Origin: Candidatus Sulfopaludibacter sp. SbA3
GTDB lineage: Bacteria > Acidobacteriota > Vicinamibacteria > Vicinamibacterales > UBA2999
DNA: 13,833 bases
Direction of reading: 5' to 3'
Assembly (NCBI GenBank): GCA_945866285.1
Contig: CAMBHC010000029.1
Location: 1 to 13,833 of the forward strand
Part shown: piece by piece, positions 6,831 to 13,819 of the stretch
Numbering within the stretch: the first letter of the stretch is position 1
Layout of the letters: every line of letters begins with the position of its first letter
The notes under the pieces: generated by a model
What the model saw: the letters and a program-made list of their open reading frames with translations, nothing else
Told to the model about the DNA's origin: nothing
Database searches by the model: none
Position numbers and translations under genes: made by a program

Positions 6831-6832
6831 TC
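6808..6832 (-). other. Hairpin at the end of the kinase gene
   Basis: GAGTT-CGGGC, a TGG loop, GCCCG, a two-base bulge, then AACTC form a 10-bp interrupted stem that includes the first bases of the kinase stop codon. There is no T-run after it on the minus strand, so it is at best a pausing, Rho-dependent or mRNA-stability element rather than a clear intrinsic terminator. Confidence 0.3.
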
Positions 6833-8588
6833 AGGGAGCCGACAACGCAGCCTGGAGTCCACCGGCCGACTCGAAGCGGCGCTCAGGTGCACCGCTGATC
6901 GCGCGAAGGATGGCTAGACTGGCTGCCTCTGGGAGACCGGTGGCGAGCGCGGCTGGCGCCGGCGGCGTGTGCTGCAACATCTGCCCGAGCAACTCGGGGA
7001 CCGATGCCGCGCGGAACGGCTGACGACCGGTCACCATTTCGTAGGCGAGAACGCCAATGGTGAACACGTCGGCGCGCACGTTGGGCGCACCACCCATCAG
7101 CACCTCGGGCGCCACGTAGGGCAATTCCTGCTCGCTGGCTTCATGCCCACGCAGTTCCTGCTCCCGCATCGTCGCCAGCACATCCTGCACCGAACGAATA
7201 CCGGCGGAGGAGACGACGATCTGTTCACTGCCAGGCGGGTCTAAAGACCCGCCTCTACGAGCATCCCCACCAGCCCCACCAGCCTCACCCGCCCGAATGC
7301 GGATCATGTCTGGGTTCACGCCGCAGATGAAGCCGCCGCTGCGGTGAAGGGCCGCGACCGCATCGAGCGCCTGCGCCAACAGCGCCGACGCACGCGGCCA
7401 CGCGAATGCGCCGCTTGCCGCGAGCGCCTGCCGGAGGCTCGGGCCATCGACGAAGTCGGTGACCAGGAACACGTTCTGGTCGTCTTCACCGAAATCGCGG
7501 ACCTGCAGCAGGCCGGGATGCGGCACTTGCTGGGTGCGCGCCTCGAGCAGGAACCGCGCGCGCACGGCATCCCAATGTGGCTGCTCGTCACGCTTCAGGA
7601 TGCGAATGGCGACCGGCACGCCGAGGGCGCGATGGGTCCCTCGATAGGTCAGGCTCCCAAGGCGACCGCGGCCAATCAGCCCGCCCAGTTCGTAGCGCGA
7701 GAGCAGCCCGCCGCCTTGTCCGGGTGCGGCATCGACATCGGCATCGCCCGCGGCCTCGCGGAGAGCATCAACGAAGTCGGTGACGCTCTGCCACCGGTCT
7801 GCCGGATTCTTGTCGATGGCGCGCATCACGGCGCGGTCGATGGTCTCCGACAAGCCGGCCAGCCGTGTCGCCGGATTGGCGGGACGCACGGTCAACATCT
7901 GGTTGATCAACGTCACGCGGTTGCCGGCGTCGAAGGGACGCGTGCCGGTCAGCATCTCGTAGGCGATCATCCCCAGGGCGTAGACGTCGGTGGCCGCGGT
8001 CACATCCTCGCCACGCATCTGTTCCGGCGCCGCATAGGCGACGGTACCGACGAAGAACGCGGGATCGGTCAACCGGGTCTCGTCGCTGGCCGCCTTCATG
8101 GCCGCCAGGCCGAAATCAATCACCTTGTAGACGCGCTCGCCCGACTCGTAGCGATGCACCACGATGTTTGCGGGCTTGAGGTCGCGGTGGGTAATGCCGC
8201 GGTCGTGCGCCAACTGCAGCGCGGCCGCGACTGGGCCCAGGATGGCGGCCACGCGGGCCGGCGGCATGGGTGACTCGAGTTCGATCTCTTCGCGCAGGCT
8301 CGGACCGCTCAGCAGCTCCATCACCATGAAGGGCTGGTTGGCCGCATCGACGTCGAAGTCGAGAATGCCGACGATGTTGGGATGGCGCAGTTGGGCGCAG
8401 GCGCGGCTCTCGCGCCGGAAGCGCTCGCGCGCCTCCGGCGGCGCGACCTGCGCGGTCTGCATCACCTTGATGGCGACCTCGTCACCCAGCTTCAGGCGAC
8501 GGGCACGGTAGACCTGGCCCATGCCGCCCGAGCCCAGGATGTCGATAATCTCGTAGCGGTCGTCGATCCGCGTTCCCGGCGCCAGCAC
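6831..8588 (-). CDS. Hanks-type Ser/Thr kinase with C-terminal pseudokinase domain
   Basis: The 585-residue cytoplasmic protein has two kinase folds and no membrane segment. Domain 1 (about 12-275) is complete: glycine loop LGSGGMGQV, VAIK K41, helix-C E60, HRDLKPAN (D136, N141), DFG (D158), APEQ. Domain 2 (about 299-580) keeps GRGRLG, E349 and APE (493-495) but has lost the catalytic set: VAIK is VAIR (R329), HRD is ICG (421-423), the catalytic Asn is Met, and DFG is SAG (461-463). It should be a pseudokinase that regulates domain 1 or binds a partner. A low-complexity insert at residues 432-455 is encoded by repeats. The GTG start is nine bases after the oxidoreductase stop, implying one transcript. 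No PASTA or other sensor domain is present. Confidence 0.93.
   Translation of the reverse strand: MLAPGTRIDDRYEIIDILGSGGMGQVYRARRLKLGDEVAIKVMQTAQVAPPEARERFRRESRACAQLRHPNIVGILDFDVDAANQPFMVMELLSGPSLREEIELESPMPPARVAAILGPVAAALQLAHDRGITHRDLKPANIVVHRYESGERVYKVIDFGLAAMKAASDETRLTDPAFFVGTVAYAAPEQMRGEDVTAATDVYALGMIAYEMLTGTRPFDAGNRVTLINQMLTVRPANPATRLAGLSETIDRAVMRAIDKNPADRWQSVTDFVDALREAAGDADVDAAPGQGGGLLSRYELGGLIGRGRLGSLTYRGTHRALGVPVAIRILKRDEQPHWDAVRARFLLEARTQQVPHPGLLQVRDFGEDDQNVFLVTDFVDGPSLRQALAASGAFAWPRASALLAQALDAVAALHRSGGFICGVNPDMIRIRAGEAGGAGGDARRGGSLDPPGSEQIVVSSAGIRSVQDVLATMREQELRGHEASEQELPYVAPEVLMGGAPNVRADVFTIGVLAYEMVTGRQPFRAASVPELLGQMLQHTPPAPAALATGLPEAASLAILRAISGAPERRFESAGGLQAALSAP
7233..7254. repeat. 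Palindromic repeat inside the pseudokinase coding region
   Basis: Two perfect 10-base arms, AGGCGGGTCT and AGACCCGCCT, flank a two-base AA centre. The element is read in frame and encodes residues 445-452 (RGGSLDPP region) of the kinase, in an insert that the kinase fold does not need. Its centre, CTAAAG, is shared with the palindromes in the oxidoreductase gene and at the right window edge. Confidence 0.75.
7265..7289. repeat. 9-base tandem repeat in the kinase gene
   Basis: CCCCACCAG occurs twice, followed by a partial third copy. It encodes the GEAGGAGGDA part of the insert in the pseudokinase domain, directly next to the palindromic element. As with the repeat in the MerR-TPR gene, the unit length preserves the frame. 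Confidence 0.65.
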
Positions 8589-8597
8589 GCGACCAGC

Positions 8598-11500
8598 TTA
8601 TACGTGAACGAGCTGTGATTCAGCCTGATCCAGCAGGTGTTCGAACCACAGGTTCGAGATCTTCTCCTGGACGCTGTTCTGGCGCAGGCGCCCGCGCAGG
8701 TTCGCGAAGTCGACGCGGTCGAGTTCCTGGTCCTGGTTGTAGCAGGAGAAGACGAACTCCTCGCGGCCAGTCTCGGGATCGACGTGGCGCTGCAGGCACT
8801 GCGCGCACACTTCTTTCATCATGCACTGCATCGGCGAGTTGATGCTGCCAATGCCGACGTGCTTCGGATTCAGGTGCGGTGCCAGCACCCCGTGACGTGC
8901 CACGCGCACGGCGTTCATCATGCCGTCGGATCCAATCGCGATGATGCGGGTGACGTCCTTCAGTGGCACGGTCTGCGCCCCGAGCTGGCCTTCCGCGTAT
9001 GCCACCATGGCCTGGATGATGTTGCCGCGGAAGTGAGCATCCTGCGGACGATGCGGCGCAATTGCCTCGCCCATGTCGCTGGCCCAGATCACCTGGTCGG
9101 TGGCCGACTCGATGTCCTCGCGCTTGAACAGGTCGGCAGTGTTCTTGTAGCCGGCAAAGTAGATCACCTTATTGCCTTGGGCCTTAAGCGCCCTGGCAAT
9201 CGAGAACAGCACGGCGTTGCCCAGGCCGCCGCCGGCCAGCAGCACCGCCGAACCCTCAGGAATCTCGGTGGGTGTCCCGGTCGGTCCCATCACGACCACC
9301 GGCTCGCCGGGCTTGAGGTACCCGCACAAGCGGCTCGACACACCCATCTCGAGGGTTATCAGCGACAGCAGGCCCTTCTCGCGATCGACCCACGCGCCGG
9401 TCAGCGCAATGCCTTCCATCAGCAGCGACGCGACGTGATCGTCGAGACGGACGTGAGGGCTCAGCCGTTCGAAGTTCTGCAGGCGATAGAACTGCCCTGG
9501 CTGGAAGTGCCTCGCCGCGGCCGGAGCGCGCACGATCACCTCGATGATGGTGGGCGTCAGCCGCACGACGCGCTCAACCGTCGCCAGGAACTGGTCGTCG
9601 AGCCGGCCGATCATCGCCTGCCAGGCGTCCTCGCGCACCGGCTGGTCGGCGGGCTTGAGCGAGGCGATCTCATCCGCGAACAGCGCGACCACATGGGGAT
9701 AGCCATGCTTGGCGGAGGCCATCGCCTTGACGACGTTGCCGTTGTAGCGAGGGTGGTTGTCGCCGTAGTAGGTGACGAACTTGCCGGCGGTGTCGTGTGA
9801 CGTGAAGAAGCCGTTAGTGTCGGGTTCCAGACGGAAGCGGCGACGGTTAAAGCCATCGCCCTCCGTGGGAACGGCCTTGAATCCTTTGAAGAACTTCTGC
9901 TTGCCGTCGAGGCTGAACGTTCCCGGATGTTCCTTCTCGTAGGTGATGTTCGGTACCGTGCCGGCCGCCACCAGCACCGTGCGGGCCGGCAACTCGACCG
10001 AAGAGCCGTCGGCGCGAGTGAATAGCATGGCCTTCACGTGGCCGAACTCGTCGGGAACTGCCTCGACCGGGTTCATGTTCTCGGTGACCGAGATGCCCTC
10101 TTGCAACGCGAGCGCCACTTCTTCGTGGTTCAGCCGGTAGGCCGGCGCATCCTGCAGGCGCTTGCGATAGGCCAGCGTCACGCCTCCCCACTGCCGAATC
10201 ATGTCGATGAAGTTGGGCAGTTCAGCGGCGGCCTTCGCGCGCGCCCGCTCGGCACGAACGGCGGCGCCGTGGCGCAGGAACTCATCGAGAATGCCCTGCT
10301 CCTCGGGATCCATCATCCCGCGCACGCGGGCCTCACCCAGGTCGCGCACGAGCGCTTCGTAGCGGTCCAGGGTCTTCTCCACCTGGATCGGGTAGTACGC
10401 CATCAACTCGGTCGAGGTATCGACGCCGGTGAGGCCGCCGCCGATCACGATCGCCGGCAGGCGTGCCTGCAGGTTCGACAGCGCATCGCGCTTGAAGGCG
10501 CCGGTCAGCTGCAATGCCATCAGGAAATCGCTGGCCTTGCGGATGCCGCGGATCAGGTTGTTCTTGATGTCGATGATCGTCGGCCGGCCGGCGCCGGCGG
10601 CAATGGCCACGTGATCGATGCCGGCCGCCCACGCTTCGTCAATGGGCAGTGCGCCGCCAAAGCGGACACCGCCGTAGATCTTCAGCTTCTCGCGGCGCGC
10701 CAGCGTCAGGTGAATCAGCGTCAGGAAATTCTTGTCCCAACGAACGGTGATGCCGTACTCCGAGACGCCGCCGAACCCATCGAGCACGCGCTCGTCGAGC
10801 GGACGGTAGATCTCGCTCCAGCGCTTGATCGGCCGAGGCGATCGGCCGTCACCGCCGGTAATGTCCTCGGGCAGCGGCTCGATCTTCAGGCCGTCGATCG
10901 CGACCACGCCAAAACCCTCGTTCAGGAGGTAGTGCGACAGCGTGTAGCCGGCCGGACCGAGGCCCACCACCAGCACGTTGCGGCCGTTATACGGCAGCGC
11001 GTACGGCCGCTGCGCGTTCAGCGGGTTCCAGCGCGTGAGCAGGCCGTAGATTTCGACGCCCCACGGCATGTTCAACACATCGGTCAGCACGCCGGTTTCG
11101 ATTTGCGGAATGTTGACGGGTTCCTGCTTCTGGTAGATGCAGGCCTTCATGCAGTCGTTGCAAATGCGGTGACCGGTGCCGGGGCACATCGGGTTGTCGA
11201 CCACGACGATGGCCAGCGCGCCGATCGCATCGCCACGCTTGCGCACCGTGTGCATCTCGGAGATCTTCTCGTCGAGGGGGCAGCCGGCCAGCGGGATGCC
11301 GAGTGGATTCGGCGTGACCTTGCCTGCCTTGTCCTTGATGCCCTTCGAGCAGGTGTCCTTGTCGCGCTCGTGACAGAGGACGCAGTAGTGGATCTCGCTC
11401 TGGACTTCGCGAGGGGTATAGCGCGGGTCGGTGAGCGCGAAGCCCTGGCGGCGGCGTAATTTCGCGTCGGGCCCGAGAATCTGCTCGGGCAGCTTCGCAT

Positions 11501-12188
11501 CGGGCCGCTGGATCTGAACGAGGTGCTCGTAGTCCAGGTTTTCGGGAAACCGGAACACCACCCAGCCCCGGTATTCGGGACTGTGCACGTGTGCCGCGCA
11601 CCAGCGCTTGAGGGAGTCGATCTCGGCGGCCACCGCAGCCTTGTCGGCGTCAGAGCCGGCGGCGCGAAGGGCCTCGTCGCGGTCGAGCAGGTCGCATCCC
11701 AACTGCGCCACCGCCATCTCCTGGAGGGCGGGGGCTTCAGCCCCCGCCTGGCGACGGCTAAAGCCATCGCCCTCCGAGTGGGCCTCCACGAACGCATGAT
11801 CCTCGGCGGTCGCGGTGACGTGGGCGCCGCCTTTCAACAGGGGCAGGGCACGGCGGCGGACGAAGTCGATCTTGAACCGGAACAGGACGTCATAGGCGCG
11901 CGTCGCCGCGACCAGCTCGTCGGCCTCGTTACCGACGCCGAAGAGTCGCGAGATGAAACGGCTCACGTGTGGAGCCATCGCCACCACGAGATTGCCGCGC
12001 GCCACCGCTCCCAGCGACTCGGGCACCTCGCGGTACTGCTCCCACTGCGCCCACAGCTCGGGTTCGGACGCCTTGACCGTGGTCACGAACTGGTCGTGCA
12101 GGTCGCGCAGGCGGCGCGGCTGGTGCAGGTCGGCGAAGGTGAATCCGGGAATTCCGAGGGCGGTATCAGGTACGGTGTTTGGTGCCAT
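8598..12188 (-). CDS. Fused NfnB/GltD-like and NfnA/PyrK-like flavin iron-sulfur oxidoreductase
   Basis: The 1196-residue protein joins two electron-transfer units. Residues 1-260 are a mostly helical, unrecognised domain. Two Cys sets for [4Fe-4S] clusters follow: C269, C272, C280, C303 and C335, C343, C346, C350. A GltD-like disulfide-reductase fold has FAD loop VVGLGPAG (about 408-414) and a second dinucleotide loop GGGLTG (583-588). From about 865 a ferredoxin-reductase fold (FQPGQFYRL; LLAGGGLGNA) ends in a [2Fe-2S] set: C1122, C1128, C1131, C1149. The order matches NfnB then NfnA, so it may move electrons between NAD(H), NADP(H) and ferredoxin, possibly by bifurcation; this is inferred. 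The spacing of the first cluster is stretched (22 residues between C280 and C303). Two in-frame palindromic repeats lie inside. It is probably the first gene of an operon with the kinase. Confidence 0.88.
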   Translation of the reverse strand: MAPNTVPDTALGIPGFTFADLHQPRRLRDLHDQFVTTVKASEPELWAQWEQYREVPESLGAVARGNLVVAMAPHVSRFISRLFGVGNEADELVAATRAYDVLFRFKIDFVRRRALPLLKGGAHVTATAEDHAFVEAHSEGDGFSRRQAGAEAPALQEMAVAQLGCDLLDRDEALRAAGSDADKAAVAAEIDSLKRWCAAHVHSPEYRGWVVFRFPENLDYEHLVQIQRPDAKLPEQILGPDAKLRRRQGFALTDPRYTPREVQSEIHYCVLCHERDKDTCSKGIKDKAGKVTPNPLGIPLAGCPLDEKISEMHTVRKRGDAIGALAIVVVDNPMCPGTGHRICNDCMKACIYQKQEPVNIPQIETGVLTDVLNMPWGVEIYGLLTRWNPLNAQRPYALPYNGRNVLVVGLGPAGYTLSHYLLNEGFGVVAIDGLKIEPLPEDITGGDGRSPRPIKRWSEIYRPLDERVLDGFGGVSEYGITVRWDKNFLTLIHLTLARREKLKIYGGVRFGGALPIDEAWAAGIDHVAIAAGAGRPTIIDIKNNLIRGIRKASDFLMALQLTGAFKRDALSNLQARLPAIVIGGGLTGVDTSTELMAYYPIQVEKTLDRYEALVRDLGEARVRGMMDPEEQGILDEFLRHGAAVRAERARAKAAAELPNFIDMIRQWGGVTLAYRKRLQDAPAYRLNHEEVALALQEGISVTENMNPVEAVPDEFGHVKAMLFTRADGSSVELPARTVLVAAGTVPNITYEKEHPGTFSLDGKQKFFKGFKAVPTEGDGFNRRRFRLEPDTNGFFTSHDTAGKFVTYYGDNHPRYNGNVVKAMASAKHGYPHVVALFADEIASLKPADQPVREDAWQAMIGRLDDQFLATVERVVRLTPTIIEVIVRAPAAARHFQPGQFYRLQNFERLSPHVRLDDHVASLLMEGIALTGAWVDREKGLLSLITLEMGVSSRLCGYLKPGEPVVVMGPTGTPTEIPEGSAVLLAGGGLGNAVLFSIARALKAQGNKVIYFAGYKNTADLFKREDIESATDQVIWASDMGEAIAPHRPQDAHFRGNIIQAMVAYAEGQLGAQTVPLKDVTRIIAIGSDGMMNAVRVARHGVLAPHLNPKHVGIGSINSPMQCMMKEVCAQCLQRHVDPETGREEFVFSCYNQDQELDRVDFANLRGRLRQNSVQEKISNLWFEHLLDQAESQLVHV
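9839..9865. repeat. Second copy of the palindromic element in the oxidoreductase gene
   Basis: This 27-base stretch differs at one position from 11750-11776. Its arms GGCGACGG and CCATCGCC pair (one G-T wobble) around a TTAAAG centre. It is read in the same frame as the other copy and encodes EGDGFNRRR (from residue 776). Confidence 0.75.
11723..11775. repeat. REPIN-like 53-base compound palindrome inside the oxidoreductase gene
   Basis: Outer arms GGAGGGCG (11723-11730) and CGCCCTCC (11768-11775) enclose two inner hairpins. One has perfect 10-base arms GGCGGGGGCT / AGCCCCCGCC (11727-11748). The other has arms GGCGACGGCT / AGCCATCGCC (11750-11771). The element encodes residues 138-156, including EGDGFSRRQ, as an insert in the N-terminal domain. 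It has the architecture of paired inverted REP sequences. Confidence 0.8.
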
Positions 12189-12243
12189 TGCCTACTATCA
12201 ATCATATGTGATCAGCTATGGTACGATCGGGCCCGGACAAGCC
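12189..12243. promoter_or_regulatory. Divergent promoter region between the oxidoreductase and thiS
   Basis: This 55-base gap is notably AT-richer than its flanks. On the minus strand TATGAT (12201-12206) is a good -10, 12 bases before the oxidoreductase ATG. On the plus strand TACGAT (12222-12227) could serve thiS. No convincing -35 box is visible for either. The gap is too short for a TPP riboswitch. Confidence 0.4.
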
Positions 12244-12444
12244 ATGACCATCAAGCTGAACGGCGACCCCCATGACATTCCCCAGCCGCTGAGCGTGTCG
12301 GCCCTGCTCGTGACGCTCGCGATCGACGCCCGCCGCGTCGCGGTGGAGCACAACCTGGCCGTCGTCAAGAAGGCCGCGTACGACACGTCGATCGTCAGGG
12401 ACGGCGACGAAGTCGAAATTGTGAATTTCGTGGGCGGCGGTTAA
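12244..12444 (+). CDS. thiS: Sulfur-carrier protein ThiS
   Basis: The 66-residue ubiquitin-like protein begins MTIKLNGDP and ends VEIVNFVGGG. The C-terminal Gly-Gly is the site that is adenylated and then thiocarboxylated to carry sulfur for thiazole ring formation in thiamine synthesis. Its length is normal for ThiS. The open frame continues upstream, but homologues start at or near this ATG, and the earlier part would lie in the promoter region. Only a weak GGA precedes it. The stop is three bases before thiG, so the two genes are co-translated. The activating enzyme (ThiF) and a sulfur source enzyme are not in the window and must be encoded elsewhere. Confidence 0.95.
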   Translation: MTIKLNGDPHDIPQPLSVSALLVTLAIDARRVAVEHNLAVVKKAAYDTSIVRDGDEVEIVNFVGGG

Positions 12445-12447
12445 ACC

Positions 12448-13218
12448 ATGGACCAACTGGTAATCGCGGGCCGCACGTTTGCCTCGCGCCTGATCGTGGG
12501 CACGGGCAAGTACCCCTCGCACGCGATCATGAAGGCCGCCCACGAGGCCTCGGGCGCCGACATGGTGACGGTCGCAGTGCGACGCGTCGACATCTCGCGT
12601 AAGACCGAGTCGCTGCTGGACTACATCGACACCGCGAAGATCTTCCTGCTGCCGAACACGGCGGCCTGCTACACCGCCGAGGACGCCATCCGGACGGCGC
12701 GACTCGGGCGCGAGGCCGGCATGTCGAATTGGGTCAAGCTCGAAGTGATCGGTGACGAGCAGACGCTGTTTCCCGACAACGAAGGCCTGCTCGAGGCGAC
12801 CCGCGTGCTGGTGAAGGAAGGCTTCATCGTGCTGCCGTACACCAACGATGACCCGGTCATGTGCCGCAAGCTGGCCGAGGCTGGCGCGGCGGCGGTGATG
12901 CCGCTCGGCGCGCCAATCGGATCGGGCCTCGGCATCCAGAACCCGAACAACATCCGCATTATTCGCGAGCAGGCCAAGGTGCCGGTGATTGTCGACGCCG
13001 GGGTCGGCACGGCATCCGACGCGGCCGTCGCCATGGAGCTCGGTGCTGACGGTGTGCTGATGAACACGGCAATCGCGGGCGCGACCGATCCCGTGTCGAT
13101 GGCGCGAGCCATGAAGCTCGCGGTCGAAGCCGGCCGGCTGGCCTATCTCGCCGGACGCATCCCCCGAAAGTCCTACGCTACCGCGAGCAGCCCGCTCCAG
13201 GGCGTCGTCGGATCCTGA
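12448..13218 (+). CDS. thiG: Thiazole synthase ThiG
   Basis: The 256-residue TIM-barrel enzyme condenses 1-deoxy-D-xylulose 5-phosphate, dehydroglycine (iminoglycine) and ThiS thiocarboxylate to form the thiazole phosphate of thiamine. IVGTGKYPS near the start, LLPNTAACYTA, the Schiff-base lysine K97 in WVKLEVIGD, and PIGSGLGI and DAGVGTASDAA in the phosphate-binding half are all intact, and the length is typical. The ATG lies three bases after the thiS stop, so translation is probably coupled. No thiamine gene follows; a GC-rich hairpin comes directly after the stop, and the next gene is convergent. Confidence 0.97.
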   Translation: MDQLVIAGRTFASRLIVGTGKYPSHAIMKAAHEASGADMVTVAVRRVDISRKTESLLDYIDTAKIFLLPNTAACYTAEDAIRTARLGREAGMSNWVKLEVIGDEQTLFPDNEGLLEATRVLVKEGFIVLPYTNDDPVMCRKLAEAGAAAVMPLGAPIGSGLGIQNPNNIRIIREQAKVPVIVDAGVGTASDAAVAMELGADGVLMNTAIAGATDPVSMARAMKLAVEAGRLAYLAGRIPRKSYATASSPLQGVVGS

Positions 13219-13240
13219 TGCCCACCCGCCGGGTGGGGCA
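13219..13240 (+). terminator. Possible terminator hairpin after thiG
   Basis: CCCACCC (13221-13227), a GCC loop and GGGTGGG (13231-13237) form a strong stem, extended by TGC/GCA around a one-base bulge, immediately after the thiG stop. Only ATTT follows, so the U-tract is short and termination may be partial. Confidence 0.5.
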
Positions 13241-13270
13241 ATTTGCCGATCGACGTCGCGGGTCGGATCG

Positions 13271-13807
13271 CTAGGCGCGGCGCTGGTAGCCGGGCCAGCC
13301 GGCATCCTTGGCTGAGATCACAACCGGCTCTGAAGGCCAGTCGATGCCAAAGGCTGGATCGTTCCAGCGCACCCCTGACTCGGCGGCCGGCACCCACGGG
13401 GTAGAGGCGTGATAGTACGCCTCGGCATCATCGGTCAGCGTCAGGTAGCCGTGGGCCATCCCCTCCGGCATGTAGAGCATGCGGCGGTTGTCGGCGGTCA
13501 ATTCCACCGCTTCCCACTGACAATAGGACGGCGATTCCGGACGCAGGTCGACAATCACGTCGAGCAAGGCGCCGCGCGTGCAGCGAATGATCTTGGCTTG
13601 CGCGTGGGGTGCGGTCTGGAAGTGCATGCCACGCAGCGTGCCTTTCTTGAGGCTGAACGCCAGGTTGCACTGCGCGAGTGACGGATCCATCCCGCGCCTG
13701 GTGAACTCGTCTGGCCGCCACGTCATCGCGAATAATCCCCGGTCGTCGTGGATCGGCGTCACGTCGATGATCCAGGCGCCGGGGATTCGCGATTCGGTGA
13801 ATTTCAT
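13271..13807 (-). CDS. rfbC: dTDP-4-dehydrorhamnose 3,5-epimerase
   Basis: The 178-residue cupin-fold protein catalyses the third step of dTDP-L-rhamnose synthesis, epimerising C3 and C5 of the 4-keto sugar. The conserved elements are present: DDRGLF near residue 21, TLRGMHFQ with the catalytic base H62, K72 in AQAKIIRC, VIVDLRPESPSY, MPEGMAHGYLTLTDDAEAYYH with the catalytic Tyr at 131/132, and ISAKDAGWPGY at the C-terminus. The length matches the family. The ATG at 13805-13807 gives the usual MKFTES-type start; no clear Shine-Dalgarno is seen. The other rhamnose genes (rfbA, rfbB, rfbD) are not in the window, but could lie beyond the right edge. Close relatives include 5-only or 3-only epimerases, which cannot be excluded. 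Confidence 0.93.
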   Translation of the reverse strand: MKFTESRIPGAWIIDVTPIHDDRGLFAMTWRPDEFTRRGMDPSLAQCNLAFSLKKGTLRGMHFQTAPHAQAKIIRCTRGALLDVIVDLRPESPSYCQWEAVELTADNRRMLYMPEGMAHGYLTLTDDAEAYYHASTPWVPAAESGVRWNDPAFGIDWPSEPVVISAKDAGWPGYQRRA

Positions 13808-13819
13808 TCAGATTGCGGC

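Noticed and set aside
7344..8273. Plus-strand open frame (309 codons) opposite the kinase
   Set aside because: It is antisense to the conserved kinase domain and is a codon-bias shadow.
10038..11459. Long plus-strand open frame (473 codons) opposite the oxidoreductase
   Set aside because: It is antisense to a protein with clear cofactor motifs over the same span, and its translation is His/Arg/Val-rich with no domain logic, as expected for a high-GC shadow frame.
12205..12222. CRP-like operator (TGTGATCA) in the thiS/oxidoreductase gap
   Set aside because: Only a 6-base palindrome TGATCA is present; the second half-site is missing at the right spacing.
12189..12243. TPP riboswitch upstream of thiS
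   Set aside because: The gap is only 55 bases and lacks the conserved CTGAGA and ACCTGATC-type blocks.
12202..13305. Minus-strand open frame (367 codons) opposite thiS-thiG
   Set aside because: It lies entirely across two clear thiamine genes and part of the terminator region, with low-complexity Arg/Asp/His content.
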